This document shows, piece by piece, positions 43,326 to 52,133 of a stretch of 64,000 nt of DNA. Position numbers and translations under genes: made by a program. Source of the DNA: Candidatus Villigracilis proximus. Lineage in GTDB: Bacteria; Chloroflexota; Anaerolineae; Anaerolineales; Villigracilaceae. The DNA is taken from NCBI GenBank assembly GCA_016715195.1, contig JADKBB010000018.1, forward strand, positions 1-64,000. The letters run 5' to 3'. Positions within the stretch are counted from its first letter, which is position 1, and each line of letters starts with the position of its first letter. The notes under the pieces are model-generated. The model saw only the letters and a program-made list of their open reading frames with translations, searched no databases and was not told where the DNA came from.

Positions 43326-44942
43326 ATGAAACGCCGCTGGCTGCTGGGACTCCTCTCAATTATTATTGCCATCTCAGGCACCGCATTCACGCGTAACCCC
43401 CAGCCTGTTCCTGAATCCAATCCCCCACCCGGCCCAGACAGAGTCACAACCATTGTTGTGGAATACACAGCCTACGAATGGTACATGGCTACCTGGAAGG
43501 GACAAAACATAGTCTGCACTGTGATCGTTGATCATGAAGGTCTGCCGCTCCCCGGGGAAGTCTATCGAGATTGCGGTGAAATCGTCTACAAAAAATGGAT
43601 AACACAAAAGCCCTGCGTCTCACAAAAACAGAATACCTGTGACGGATACTACACAGTCTTCGTAGACAGCAAACCCATGGAAAAGGAAATATCCATGCTG
43701 CTTGCGCCTGCCAGTGTGTGGGTATCTCTCGAAAACTGCGAACCTGTATTAAGCACTTCAACCAATATATGTGAAACAACCCCCGCGCTGGTCATCACCG
43801 GGCTTGAACCCCTACCCAATGAATCCATCATCCGCATCGAAGGCACATACGACGGCAAATCTTTTGACTGTGATGGAATTGATACTTGTAAATTCAACAT
43901 CGACCAAACAGATGAAAACGGCAGCACCGTGGAATTTTGGGCATATTCCAGTTATGGCGATAGCAGTCTCGTATACAGCGCGCAAGTCCGCGTGCAAAAA
44001 ATGGATGAGGGCGACCCCGATCAATTGTATTGGTATGTGGATGTGCTCTCTTCACAATGGCAGGGACAAAGCGTTGCCACCTGCGCCGATTCATGGAATG
44101 TATTTCCGCCTGTTGGCGGCCCGCCCGAGTGGTTGACCACCCCCACACAAAGCGAAGAACTCAGCAGCGACATTCCCTACACCTACCTCGCCGCAAACCT
44201 GATCCTGCAAGGCGAAGTGGATGCCAGTGCCTGCACAGACGGCGGTTTGGATGCTGGCGGTGGTGTTAATCAATGCGGGCTGGAAGCAGCACGCCCGGCG
44301 GTTAAGGAATGGCAAAATCAATTCGATGAATTGATCCTGACCACTGCGCAGGAAACCGGTGTACCCGCGCGGTTGTTAAAAAATCTCTTCGCAAGAGAAA
44401 GCCAGTTTTGGCCGGGCATTTATCAGGCCGGTGGAGACGTGGGACTGGGTCAACTGACAGAGAATGGCGCAGATACCACTCTCTTCTGGAACTCCTCTTT
44501 CTATAATCAATTCTGTCCGCTTGTTTTAAAAGATGGGGAATGCGGTGCAGGCTATATGCATCTTGATGAAGAACAGCAAACCTTATTACGTCATGCGCTG
44601 GTGGGCAGTGTAAATGCCACCTGTGAAGATTGTCCGTTGGGATTGGATTTGACTCAGGCAGATTTTTCAGTAGGCGTATTTGCACACAGCATGATCGCCA
44701 ACTGCGAGCAGGCCGGGCAGGTGGTTGAAAATTATACGAACAAAACACCGGGTGAAGTGGCTTCATTTGAAAACCTGTGGAAGTTCACTCTCGTCAACTA
44801 CAATGCTGGCGGTGGTTGTCTGGCAGATGCGATCACACCCGCGCTTGAGCAAAACCTCGAACTGACTTGGGAAAACATCTCGCCTTTTCTGGCAGGTGCG
44901 TGTTCAGGTGCTGTCGATTATGTAAATGATATAAGCAAATAA
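43326..44942 (+). CDS. secreted protein with transglycosylase-like domain
   Basis: 538 residues. Signal peptide MKRRWLLGLLSIIIAISGTAF; a cysteine-rich beta region up to about 320 with no family I recognise; then a lysozyme-like/SLT-like domain: VPARLLKNLFARESQFWPG has the catalytic-type glutamate, and GDVGLGQLTENGADT the following motif. It probably cuts or binds peptidoglycan. ATG 43326 begins the signal peptide; the longer frame runs through the terminator. A strong terminator follows. Confidence 0.75.
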   Translation: MKRRWLLGLLSIIIAISGTAFTRNPQPVPESNPPPGPDRVTTIVVEYTAYEWYMATWKGQNIVCTVIVDHEGLPLPGEVYRDCGEIVYKKWITQKPCVSQKQNTCDGYYTVFVDSKPMEKEISMLLAPASVWVSLENCEPVLSTSTNICETTPALVITGLEPLPNESIIRIEGTYDGKSFDCDGIDTCKFNIDQTDENGSTVEFWAYSSYGDSSLVYSAQVRVQKMDEGDPDQLYWYVDVLSSQWQGQSVATCADSWNVFPPVGGPPEWLTTPTQSEELSSDIPYTYLAANLILQGEVDASACTDGGLDAGGGVNQCGLEAARPAVKEWQNQFDELILTTAQETGVPARLLKNLFARESQFWPGIYQAGGDVGLGQLTENGADTTLFWNSSFYNQFCPLVLKDGECGAGYMHLDEEQQTLLRHALVGSVNATCEDCPLGLDLTQADFSVGVFAHSMIANCEQAGQVVENYTNKTPGEVASFENLWKFTLVNYNAGGGCLADAITPALEQNLELTWENISPFLAGACSGAVDYVNDISK

Positions 44943-44966
44943 ACTATTTTTTGGACGATCTACTTT

Positions 44967-45000
44967 CCCGCAGGAATCTACTTTCCTGCGGGATTTTTTT
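44967..45000 (+). terminator. terminator after the transglycosylase-like gene
   Basis: CCCGCAGGAA (44967-44976) and TTCCTGCGGG (44983-44992), a 10-bp stem, followed by ATTTTTTT. Confidence 0.93.
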
Positions 45001-45053
45001 ATTAAGGGAGGATTTCTTCGTTTAAGTAATCAGTTTCCATAAGTAAGTCTAAT

Positions 45054-45077
45054 AAGTGAATATTATATAAATCACTT
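45054..45077. promoter_or_regulatory. inverted repeat upstream of the multiheme cytochrome
   Basis: AAGTGA (45054-45059) and TCACTT (45072-45077) flank an AT-rich centre. The spacing fits a LysR- or Crp-type site. A possible promoter (TTGTTT, 16 bases, TAATAA) follows at about 45076-45103. Confidence 0.4.
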
Positions 45078-45134
45078 GTTTGCATAAGGTGAATCAATAA
45101 TAATTGTGAAAAATAACACAACTTGTGAGGCAAA

Positions 45135-46655
45135 GTGAAACTAAAACCTATTGGCTTACTAATTGCAGGTGCCTGTTTGATCGCAGCTTGTGCGACTGTA
45201 AAAGTGGAATCCCCTACAGGGACGGAACCGCCTCTCGCAACAGAAGCAGTTCTCGCGTCGACGCCTGAAGCGGATAAATGTCTGGCTTGTCATACCGATA
45301 AGCAGCGTCTCATTGATACGGCCAAACCCGTGGAGCTTGCAGAAGCAGAATCCAAAGGTGTTGGCTGAGGGGGCGATGTGGCTCCGTTGGAGCCATGGGA
45401 AAAAGTTTTGGTGGATGCGGGGAAGTTCCTGCCAACCGATCACGGACAAATCGCATGTATGGAATGTCACAACGGTGTGCAGGCTTCAGAGAAGGAAGCC
45501 GCGCATGTGGGATTGATCGCCAGCCCAAGTTCGGAACCTGAAAAATATTGCGGCGGTGAATGTCATAGTGAACAAGTTGCCACATATCCATTTGCGCTTC
45601 ATTCCACCCAGCAGGGATATTGGACTGCGCTTGAAGCGCGCGGGGGGAGTCACCCTGCGTTGGACGAGATGTTCGGGAACCATTGCGCCACCTGTCATAC
45701 GACATGCGGTGAGTGTCATGTAAGTCAGCCGAAGAATGTGGGCGGCGGCCTCTTTACCGGCCATGTTTTTGAAACGACTCCGCCCATGACGCGTTCCTGC
45801 ACGGCTTGCCATGGCAGCCGCGTGGGCAATGAATTTCTTGGTAAGAACGAGGGGATTCCAGGTGATGTGCATTTCCGTGAGGCACGTATGAACTGCGTGA
45901 AATGTCACGAGGGTGAAGATATGCATGGCACAGCAACGGATGCCATGACTGCTGAAGTAAATCGTTTTGCAGGGACGGAATCTCCCAAGTGCGTAGACTG
46001 TCACGAAGAGGCCGCGCCAAATGGGGATAACAATCCGATGCATCAGGTACATGGCGATACGCTTTCGTGTCAGGTTTGTCACTCGGTGACATATACCAGT
46101 TGTGATGGATGTCATGTGGCGGTGAGCGAGACCAGCGGGAATCCATTCTTTGAGACCGATGCAACGTATCAAACTTTCCTGATCGGACGTAATCCCATTC
46201 AATCTGAAGAACGGCCCTATGCCTTTGTGCCGGTACGCCATACTCCTGTCACAGCGGATGCCTATGAATATTATGGTGAAAACCTGCTGCCGAATTTCAA
46301 CGCAGCGCCAACCTGGGTCTATTCCACACCGCACAATATCCAAAAAAATACAGCACAAAATATTTCCTGCGAAACATGTCATAACGGCGATGCGAGCATC
46401 TTCCTTACCGCAGATAAAGTGAGACCGGAGGAAATGGAAGCCAATCTTTCTGTGATCGTTGAGTCTCTACCGCCAATGCTGACACTGGAACAGACGCTTA
46501 ACGCGCCGACCACGCCTGCGAGTCATTTGGAACATGCCTCAAATTCATGCACAGCCTGTCACACGAAAGGTATTCGCAATGCGCCTGTCAGTCCCGAAGA
46601 CCACGTAATTTATAAGGACAGAAATTGCTCTGGTTGCCACAAGTTGCAAAAGTAA
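45135..46655 (+). CDS. 13-heme cytochrome c lipoprotein with in-frame UGA (candidate selenoprotein)
   Basis: 506 residues if UGA is read. Signal peptide with lipobox LIAAC, then heme motifs: CLACH before the UGA, and CMECH, CGGECH (CxxxCH), CATCH, CGECH, CTACH, CVKCH, CVDCH, CQVCH, CDGCH, CETCH, CTACH, CSGCH after it. The UGA (45366-45368) sits in ESKGVG-U-GGDVAPLEPWEKV. Both sides are in the same frame, so this is not an indel. The downstream part has no signal peptide and could not be exported alone, so read-through is needed to use its twelve hemes. A stem-loop begins ten bases after UGA. Alternatives: Cys-to-stop mutation or base error. Electron carrier at the cell surface; partner unknown, next to rhodanese. 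Confidence 0.8.
45366..45395 (+). promoter_or_regulatory. possible bacterial SECIS element
   Basis: UGA at 45366-45368, ten bases, then TGGCTCC-GTT-GGAGCCA (45379-45395): a 17-nt stem-loop, seven perfect pairs, loop beginning with G. The loop starts 17 bases after the UGA, inside the 16-37 range given for bacterial SECIS elements. Confidence 0.5.
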
Positions 46656-46688
46656 CTTGATAAAGAAAAAATATTAAGGAGAAGCACC

Positions 46689-48401
46689 ATGTCTAAAAAA
46701 ATGCAAGTATGGTTCGGATTGCTCATAGTTTTCAGTATGATCCTGAGCGCCTGTGCGCCTGCCGCAACACCTGCCGCGGAAGCCACTGAAGTTGCCGCTG
46801 TAGTCACTGAAGCCCCAGTTGTAGAAGTCGGCCCGGATGCACAAGCGCTGTTTACCGCCCTCATAGCCGACCTGCCCGCTGATAAAGGATACGGTTCTGT
46901 CAAAGCCTCTGCGCTCAGCGAAGAAATGGTTGACAAAGCCCCCTTCATTCTTGATGTACGCGAAACCGCTGAAGTGGAAGAGGGTGGCTTCATCGAAGGC
47001 TCGATCAATATTCCGGTACGCGAAGTACTCGCCAATCTCGATAAACTTCCAGGCCTTGATGAACCCATCGTAGTCACATGCGCTTCCGGACATCGCGGCG
47101 GCATGACCATGGCTGCCCTCAAAATGCTGGGATATACCAATGTCCGCAATCTCAATGGCGGCCTAAATGCGTGGAAAAAAGCCGAACTCCCTGTAGTCAC
47201 CGGCTCCATGCCCGCAGCCCCAACAGCCATCAGCACAGCCATCATTGAAGATCAGGCTTTGTACGACATGCTTAATGGCTTCCTCTCGACCTTGCCCGAA
47301 GGATTCTACGCTGTAAAATCTGACAAGCTCGCCGAAGAACTGGCAGGCAGCACTCTGCCGACCATCATTGATGTGCGCAGTCAGGCTGAATGGAACAAAG
47401 ACGGTTACATCGAAGGCTCGATCAACGTCCCCTTCAGCGACCTATTTACCAATCTGGATCAGATCCCCGCTGACAAAGATGCCCGCATCGTAGTGCTATG
47501 CGCCTCCGGTCATCGCGGCGGAATCACCATGATGGCACTGCGCTTGATGGGCTATACAAATGTCATCAATCTTAATGGCGGTCTGAACGGTTGGAAAGCC
47601 GCCAGTATGCCTGTGGTTGGTTATGTAGATTGGGCAGCCGTTTGGAGTGAATACCTCACCAATATGCCCGAAGGCTACTACACCATCAAAGCGCCAGACC
47701 TTAACATCGCCCTCACTGAAAACGCCCCCTTCCTGCTTGACGTGCGCGAAGCCGCTGAAATTGAAAAAGACGGCTACATCGCCGGCGCAGTCAACATCCC
47801 GGTACGCGAAGTTCTCGCCAATCTCGATAAACTCCCCGCACAGGATCAGCCCATCGTCATCTACTGTGCATCCGGCGCTCGCGGCGCCCTCACAATGGCA
47901 TCCCTGCAATTCCTGGGCTACACAGATGTAAAAAACCTCGCAGGCGGACTTGCTGGATGGAAGAAAGCTGAACTCGCAGTTGAGACTGGCGCACCTGCCG
48001 CACCGGTAGCTGGTACTGCACCCGAAGTAGACGCCACCCGTTTAGCGAATCTCACTACCTTCTTCACAGACATGCCTGAAGGTTTCTACACCGTCAAATC
48101 CGCCGACTTAAACGTGGAATTGACCAGCACCCCCGCCCCATTCATCTTTGACGTACGCACCGCAGACGAATTCGGAACTGGCTACATCGAAGGCGCGATC
48201 AACATCACCATCAACGATGTCCCCGCTAACCTCGCCAGCCTGCCCGCCGACAAAGCTGCGCCGATCGTAGCGCTGTGTCAATCAGGTCATCGCGGCGCTT
48301 TGGTCATGATGTACCTGCGCATGACCGGTTATACCAATGTCCGCAATCTTGCGGGCGGCATGAATGCCTGGGTAGCCGCTGAACTCCCCGTAGTGAAATA
48401 A
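46689..48401 (+). CDS. lipoprotein with four rhodanese domains
   Basis: 570 residues. Lipobox Cys22 (MILSAC), then four rhodanese-like repeats, each preceded by an alpha-helical start (LPEGFYAVK-type text). Active cysteines are at about 131 (VTCASGHRGG), 271 (VLCASGHRGG), 393 (YCASGARGA) and 530 (ALCQSGHRGA), so all four could carry persulfide. It is exported and probably attached to the membrane. Thirty-three bases after the multiheme cytochrome, so likely one operon: sulfane sulfur transfer linked to electron flow is inferred. Confidence 0.88.
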   Translation: MSKKMQVWFGLLIVFSMILSACAPAATPAAEATEVAAVVTEAPVVEVGPDAQALFTALIADLPADKGYGSVKASALSEEMVDKAPFILDVRETAEVEEGGFIEGSINIPVREVLANLDKLPGLDEPIVVTCASGHRGGMTMAALKMLGYTNVRNLNGGLNAWKKAELPVVTGSMPAAPTAISTAIIEDQALYDMLNGFLSTLPEGFYAVKSDKLAEELAGSTLPTIIDVRSQAEWNKDGYIEGSINVPFSDLFTNLDQIPADKDARIVVLCASGHRGGITMMALRLMGYTNVINLNGGLNGWKAASMPVVGYVDWAAVWSEYLTNMPEGYYTIKAPDLNIALTENAPFLLDVREAAEIEKDGYIAGAVNIPVREVLANLDKLPAQDQPIVIYCASGARGALTMASLQFLGYTDVKNLAGGLAGWKKAELAVETGAPAAPVAGTAPEVDATRLANLTTFFTDMPEGFYTVKSADLNVELTSTPAPFIFDVRTADEFGTGYIEGAINITINDVPANLASLPADKAAPIVALCQSGHRGALVMMYLRMTGYTNVRNLAGGMNAWVAAELPVVK

Positions 48402-48416
48402 CATACCCCTTACACC

Positions 48417-48452
48417 AAACAGCCCGCGGGGAAACTCGCGGGCTGTTTTTTT
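48417..48452 (+). terminator. terminator after the rhodanese gene
   Basis: AAACAGCCCGCG (48417-48428) and CGCGGGCTGTTT (48437-48448) with further Ts. Confidence 0.93.
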
Positions 48453-48571
48453 CCGGGGGATTTACCCAGAAATACACATACAACTATTGACAATTCTCAC
48501 TGGCAATAACCATGACAAACGCTTATTATTGTGATAAACAAGCATCAGAGTTACTTATCAGGGAGAAGAAA

Positions 48572-49519
48572 ATGGTTGAGTTATCCACCTTGCGTGTGTT
48601 CCTTGTCGCCGCAGAAGAGAAAAATTTTAGTCAGGCGGCGCGCCGATTGAATATGTCACAATCGGCTGTCAGTCAAAATATTCAATCAATGGAACAGGTA
48701 TATAACGTGGAGTTGTTCCAAAGACATGGCCGTTCAGTAATTCTGAGCGAAATCGGAGAAGCCCTGCTTCCCATGGCGCGTGATGTACTGCGCGCAGCCC
48801 GTCTGATGGAAGACAGTGTACGGGATGTAAAGAATGAGATCGGCGGAGAATTGCTGATCGGCTGTTCCACATCTGCCGGAAAATACCTGATGCCAGCGCT
48901 GCTCTCCATGTTCCAATTGGAATATCCTGCTGTTCATCCACGAGTAAAAGTAATGGGACGGGAAGGCGTTTATGACCGCCTGTACAATCAAGTAATTCCT
49001 TTTGGCGTTTCAAGCAAACACTTCGATCACCGTGACCTTGAATGTATGCCTCTTTTTGAAGACCGAATCTTTTTGATCGTTCCCATTAATCACCCCTGGG
49101 CCGCATACGGCCAAGCCCTGCCCGATGACCTGCTCGATCAAAAGATCATCATGCGTGAAGAGCTTTCGGGCACATGCGAAACAGTGATGCAGGGACTCAA
49201 ATCCTACGGGATCACACCTGACATGCTCAATGTAACCATGGAACTCGGCAACCCCGAAGCGATTGAAATGGCCGTCGAGCGCGGTGTGGGAATGGCCTTC
49301 GTCTCCGAAATGGTTGCAGCACGCGGACTGGCATTTGGCCGCATTAAAAAAGTTGAATTGCAGGGACTGGACCTGCACCGCACCGTACACATGGCGCGTC
49401 ACGTTCATTATCCATTTACGCGTGCCCAAAACCTGTTTTGGGATTTCGCAAAAGCCCAGCACGACAAACTAAATACAGAGATTTGGGACAGCCTGGTGAA
49501 TTTTTCTACAATCTCTTGA
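48572..49519 (+). CDS. LysR-family transcriptional regulator
   Basis: 315 residues. N-terminal winged helix TLRVFLVAAEEKNFSQAARRLNMSQSAVSQNIQSME in two visible parts (AARRLNMSQSAVS is the recognition region), then a two-lobe effector domain (GELLIGCSTSAGKYLMPALL). This resembles CysB/YeiE-like members in the binding-loop text. ATG 48572 with GGGAGAAG is preferred over the longer frame. It lies between the cytochrome-rhodanese pair and the Fe-S protein and probably regulates one or both. Confidence 0.9.
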   Translation: MVELSTLRVFLVAAEEKNFSQAARRLNMSQSAVSQNIQSMEQVYNVELFQRHGRSVILSEIGEALLPMARDVLRAARLMEDSVRDVKNEIGGELLIGCSTSAGKYLMPALLSMFQLEYPAVHPRVKVMGREGVYDRLYNQVIPFGVSSKHFDHRDLECMPLFEDRIFLIVPINHPWAAYGQALPDDLLDQKIIMREELSGTCETVMQGLKSYGITPDMLNVTMELGNPEAIEMAVERGVGMAFVSEMVAARGLAFGRIKKVELQGLDLHRTVHMARHVHYPFTRAQNLFWDFAKAQHDKLNTEIWDSLVNFSTIS

Positions 49520-49606
49520 GTTGTGCTAAACTAGGCACACGATGTCATTGTCAATATTCTTCATCCCCTCGAAGATAGCAATGACATATTGATTCCAGGA
49601 GGCCCC

Positions 49607-51592
49607 ATGCTTTCACTCATTGAAAAGATCCTCTTTGTCGTTGCAACGCTTGTCTCTCTTTATTTTACATATCGCGGCGTGGCAAGGATCATGCAGCATA
49701 TCGGCAGCGGACAGGGCAAAATTGACTGGTCACTCGCTATCAAACGGATTGGCGATCTCATTGTTAAAGTGGGATTGTTCCAACCCGTTTTTCGTTTCAG
49801 ATTAGGACCCAGCATTTTGCATGGACTCATCGGCTGGGGCTTTCTCTCGTTTCTGCTGATCAATCTCGCGGATCTGATCTACGCCTTTACAGGATTCAAA
49901 CTCCTTGAGCATACCGGCCTGTTTGGAGATGCCTACCGCCTGCTCGCGGACATTGCCAATGTCGCCATCATCGTTGGTATTTTGGCGATGGCATTTCGCC
50001 GCTTCATCCTGCGGCCCGCGACTCTGACCACACGTGAGACGACTCTGCTTAATCCGCAGGCGCGTTTCGGTATTCTGCGCGACTCTGCAATTGTTGCCAC
50101 ATTCATCTTTATTCACAATGCGATGCGCTTTTTGGGAGAATCCTTCAGCGTGGCATTGGCAGGTGAAGCTGACAGATGGCAACCCACTATTTCGGCAGTG
50201 GCAGGCTTATGGTCCGGTGTGGATGCGCGTGCGCTGGTAGCGGGGGAACATGTTGCGTTCTGGTTGTCGATCGGGGCAGTCGTCGCATTCCTTCCGTATT
50301 TCCCATATTCAAAACATATTCATCTTTTCTTTGCGCCGTTGAATTTTGCATTGAAGCCTGAAAGAAAATCAATTGGCGAATTAAGTTACATCAATCTTGA
50401 CGATCAAAGCATTGAACAATTTGGCGCGGCAAAAATGAAAGACCTCGGCTGGGAGCAGATCATGGACAGTTACGCCTGTATCATGTGCTTCCGCTGTCAG
50501 GAAGTTTGCCCCGCGTATAACACCGGAAAATTATTATCACCCGCCGCATTGGAAATTAACAAACGCTATCACTTCAACAGCGGCGGCACGACCGATGTGG
50601 CGATGACAGAATTAATTTCTGAAGAAGCAGTTTGGGCCTGCACAAGCTGCGGCGCCTGCGTGGATATTTGCCCCGTGGGCAATGAACCGATGCGCGACAT
50701 TTTAGACATCCGCAGAAATCTTTCGATGATGGAAAGCGCATTCCCCAAGCAATTGGAAACCGCGTTCAAAGGCATGGAACGCAATCAGAACCCGTGGAAT
50801 GTTTCGCAAGCGGACAGAATGAAATGGGCTGATGGCATGAGCGTGCCAACCATTGAACAAAATGCTGAACCTGAAATTTTATGGTGGGTTGGCTGCGCGC
50901 CCGCTACTGATACACGCGCACAAAAAACAGCGCAAGCCTTTGCAAAAATTTTGAACGCGGCAGGAGTTAATTACGCTGTGCTTGGCAAGAATGAATCCTG
51001 CACAGGTGACTCAGCAAGACGCGCCGGCCGTGAAGATATTTTCTTTGGCCTCGCTTCACAGAATGTGGAAATCTTGAATGAAGTTGCGCCAAAACGAATC
51101 GTGACAACCTGTCCGCATTGTTTGCATACGATCAAGAATGAATATCCTGCCTTCGGCGGAAATTATCAGGTCATTCATCACACCCAATTAATTAATGAAT
51201 TGGTTGGTGCGGGAAAGATCTCGATGAATCTTGAAGGCGACAAGATGAAAGTTACTTTCCATGACCCATGTTATCTGGGACGTCACAATAAGATCACAGA
51301 CGCACCGCGTACAACATTGGATAGTGCCGGTGTGACAACTATTGAAATGCCGCGCAACGGAGCCAAGTCCTTCTGCTGCGGCGCAGGCGGCTCACAAATG
51401 TGGAAGGAAGAAGAGAATGGGACGGCGCGAGTAAATGCCACCCGCTTTGAAGAAGCCAAATCCACCGGCGCGGATACGGTTGCGGTGGGCTGTCCATTCT
51501 GCATGACCATGATGAGCGACGCGTCCAAAGCCGATGGCGGAAGTATTCAAGTGAAGGACGTGGCCGAGATCGTGGCGGAGAGAATGAAATAA
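49607..51592 (+). CDS. membrane-bound heterodisulfide-reductase-like Fe-S protein
   Basis: 661 residues. The N-terminal 260 residues carry about five membrane segments with histidines (ILHGLIGWGFLSFLLIN, FIHNAMRFLGE), a NarI/HdrE-like heme b domain. Two 4Fe-4S motifs follow: CIMCFRCQEVCP and CTSCGACVDICP. The C-terminal half has two CCG domains: TTCPHCLHTIKNEYP and SFCCGAGGSQMWKEE, as in HdrD, GlpC and related proteins. It could move electrons between quinone and a thiol/disulfide or sulfur substrate. Start ATG 49607 with AGGAGG is chosen over the longer frame. Confidence 0.92.
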   Translation: MLSLIEKILFVVATLVSLYFTYRGVARIMQHIGSGQGKIDWSLAIKRIGDLIVKVGLFQPVFRFRLGPSILHGLIGWGFLSFLLINLADLIYAFTGFKLLEHTGLFGDAYRLLADIANVAIIVGILAMAFRRFILRPATLTTRETTLLNPQARFGILRDSAIVATFIFIHNAMRFLGESFSVALAGEADRWQPTISAVAGLWSGVDARALVAGEHVAFWLSIGAVVAFLPYFPYSKHIHLFFAPLNFALKPERKSIGELSYINLDDQSIEQFGAAKMKDLGWEQIMDSYACIMCFRCQEVCPAYNTGKLLSPAALEINKRYHFNSGGTTDVAMTELISEEAVWACTSCGACVDICPVGNEPMRDILDIRRNLSMMESAFPKQLETAFKGMERNQNPWNVSQADRMKWADGMSVPTIEQNAEPEILWWVGCAPATDTRAQKTAQAFAKILNAAGVNYAVLGKNESCTGDSARRAGREDIFFGLASQNVEILNEVAPKRIVTTCPHCLHTIKNEYPAFGGNYQVIHHTQLINELVGAGKISMNLEGDKMKVTFHDPCYLGRHNKITDAPRTTLDSAGVTTIEMPRNGAKSFCCGAGGSQMWKEEENGTARVNATRFEEAKSTGADTVAVGCPFCMTMMSDASKADGGSIQVKDVAEIVAERMK

Positions 51593-51653
51593 TTTTAGAA
51601 AAAGGGATGCGTCTATAATCACATCTCCTTTTTATTCCCAAACTTCGGAGCAG

Positions 51654-52016
51654 ATGATGAAACTCATCGAGGGACGAAATGAATATTTATATGTTGAATA
51701 CTCAGAGCCATATCAGTTCAATAAACTTGTTGAGCTAATGTACGAAGTAATCACCATATGTGAGACCGAAAGTTATCAGAAATTTCTCGTGAACATCAGC
51801 AATATGACAGGCAAAGTACGCCAGATTGACCGTTTCGAACTCGCGATGAAAGGGGTATCTCTCTTTCAATATAAGGGAAAATATGCGATCGTCTATTGCA
51901 AGGAAGAGATCAACAGCTTTGCTGAAACCGTAGGTGTCAACCGCGGATTAAATGCCCGAATTTTTGACGACATGAACGAAGCAATTTCATGGTTAGGAAT
52001 TGAAAGTAATCAGTGA
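51654..52016 (+). CDS. SpoIIAA/STAS-like small protein
   Basis: 120 residues. The layout (LYVEYSEPYQFNKLVELM, FLVNISNMTGKVRQIDRFELA, FDDMNEAISWLG) resembles SpoIIAA-like or STAS-like proteins found near sensory genes. No catalytic motif. The last residues and stop (AGTAATCAGTGATCA) belong to a repeat-like word. Followed by a strong terminator, so it is transcribed alone. A TATAAT precedes it at about 51613. Confidence 0.55.
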   Translation: MMKLIEGRNEYLYVEYSEPYQFNKLVELMYEVITICETESYQKFLVNISNMTGKVRQIDRFELAMKGVSLFQYKGKYAIVYCKEEINSFAETVGVNRGLNARIFDDMNEAISWLGIESNQ

Positions 52017-52018
52017 TC

Positions 52019-52049
52019 AAAAGGCGGACAGAAATGTCCGCCTTTTTTC
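52019..52049 (+). terminator. terminator
   Basis: AAGGCGGACA (52021-52030) and TGTCCGCCTT (52035-52044) with TTTTC following; starts right after the stop of the STAS-like gene. Confidence 0.93.
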
Positions 52050-52133
52050 ATCCTTCCTAATTCACGCAAAGCGTTCATCCTTTGTCTTTGTTATAATCTC
52101 CCCTAAGATTATCCAATTCAGGAGAGAGAGTAC

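Noticed and set aside
45378..46655. Downstream cytochrome part as an independent gene from GTG
   Set aside because: It lacks signal peptide and ribosome site, so its twelve hemes could not be attached outside the cell; read-through or a base error is more likely.
48512..48571. Longer N terminus for the LysR protein
   Set aside because: The extra 20 residues precede a good GGGAGAAG ribosome site and are not part of the winged helix.
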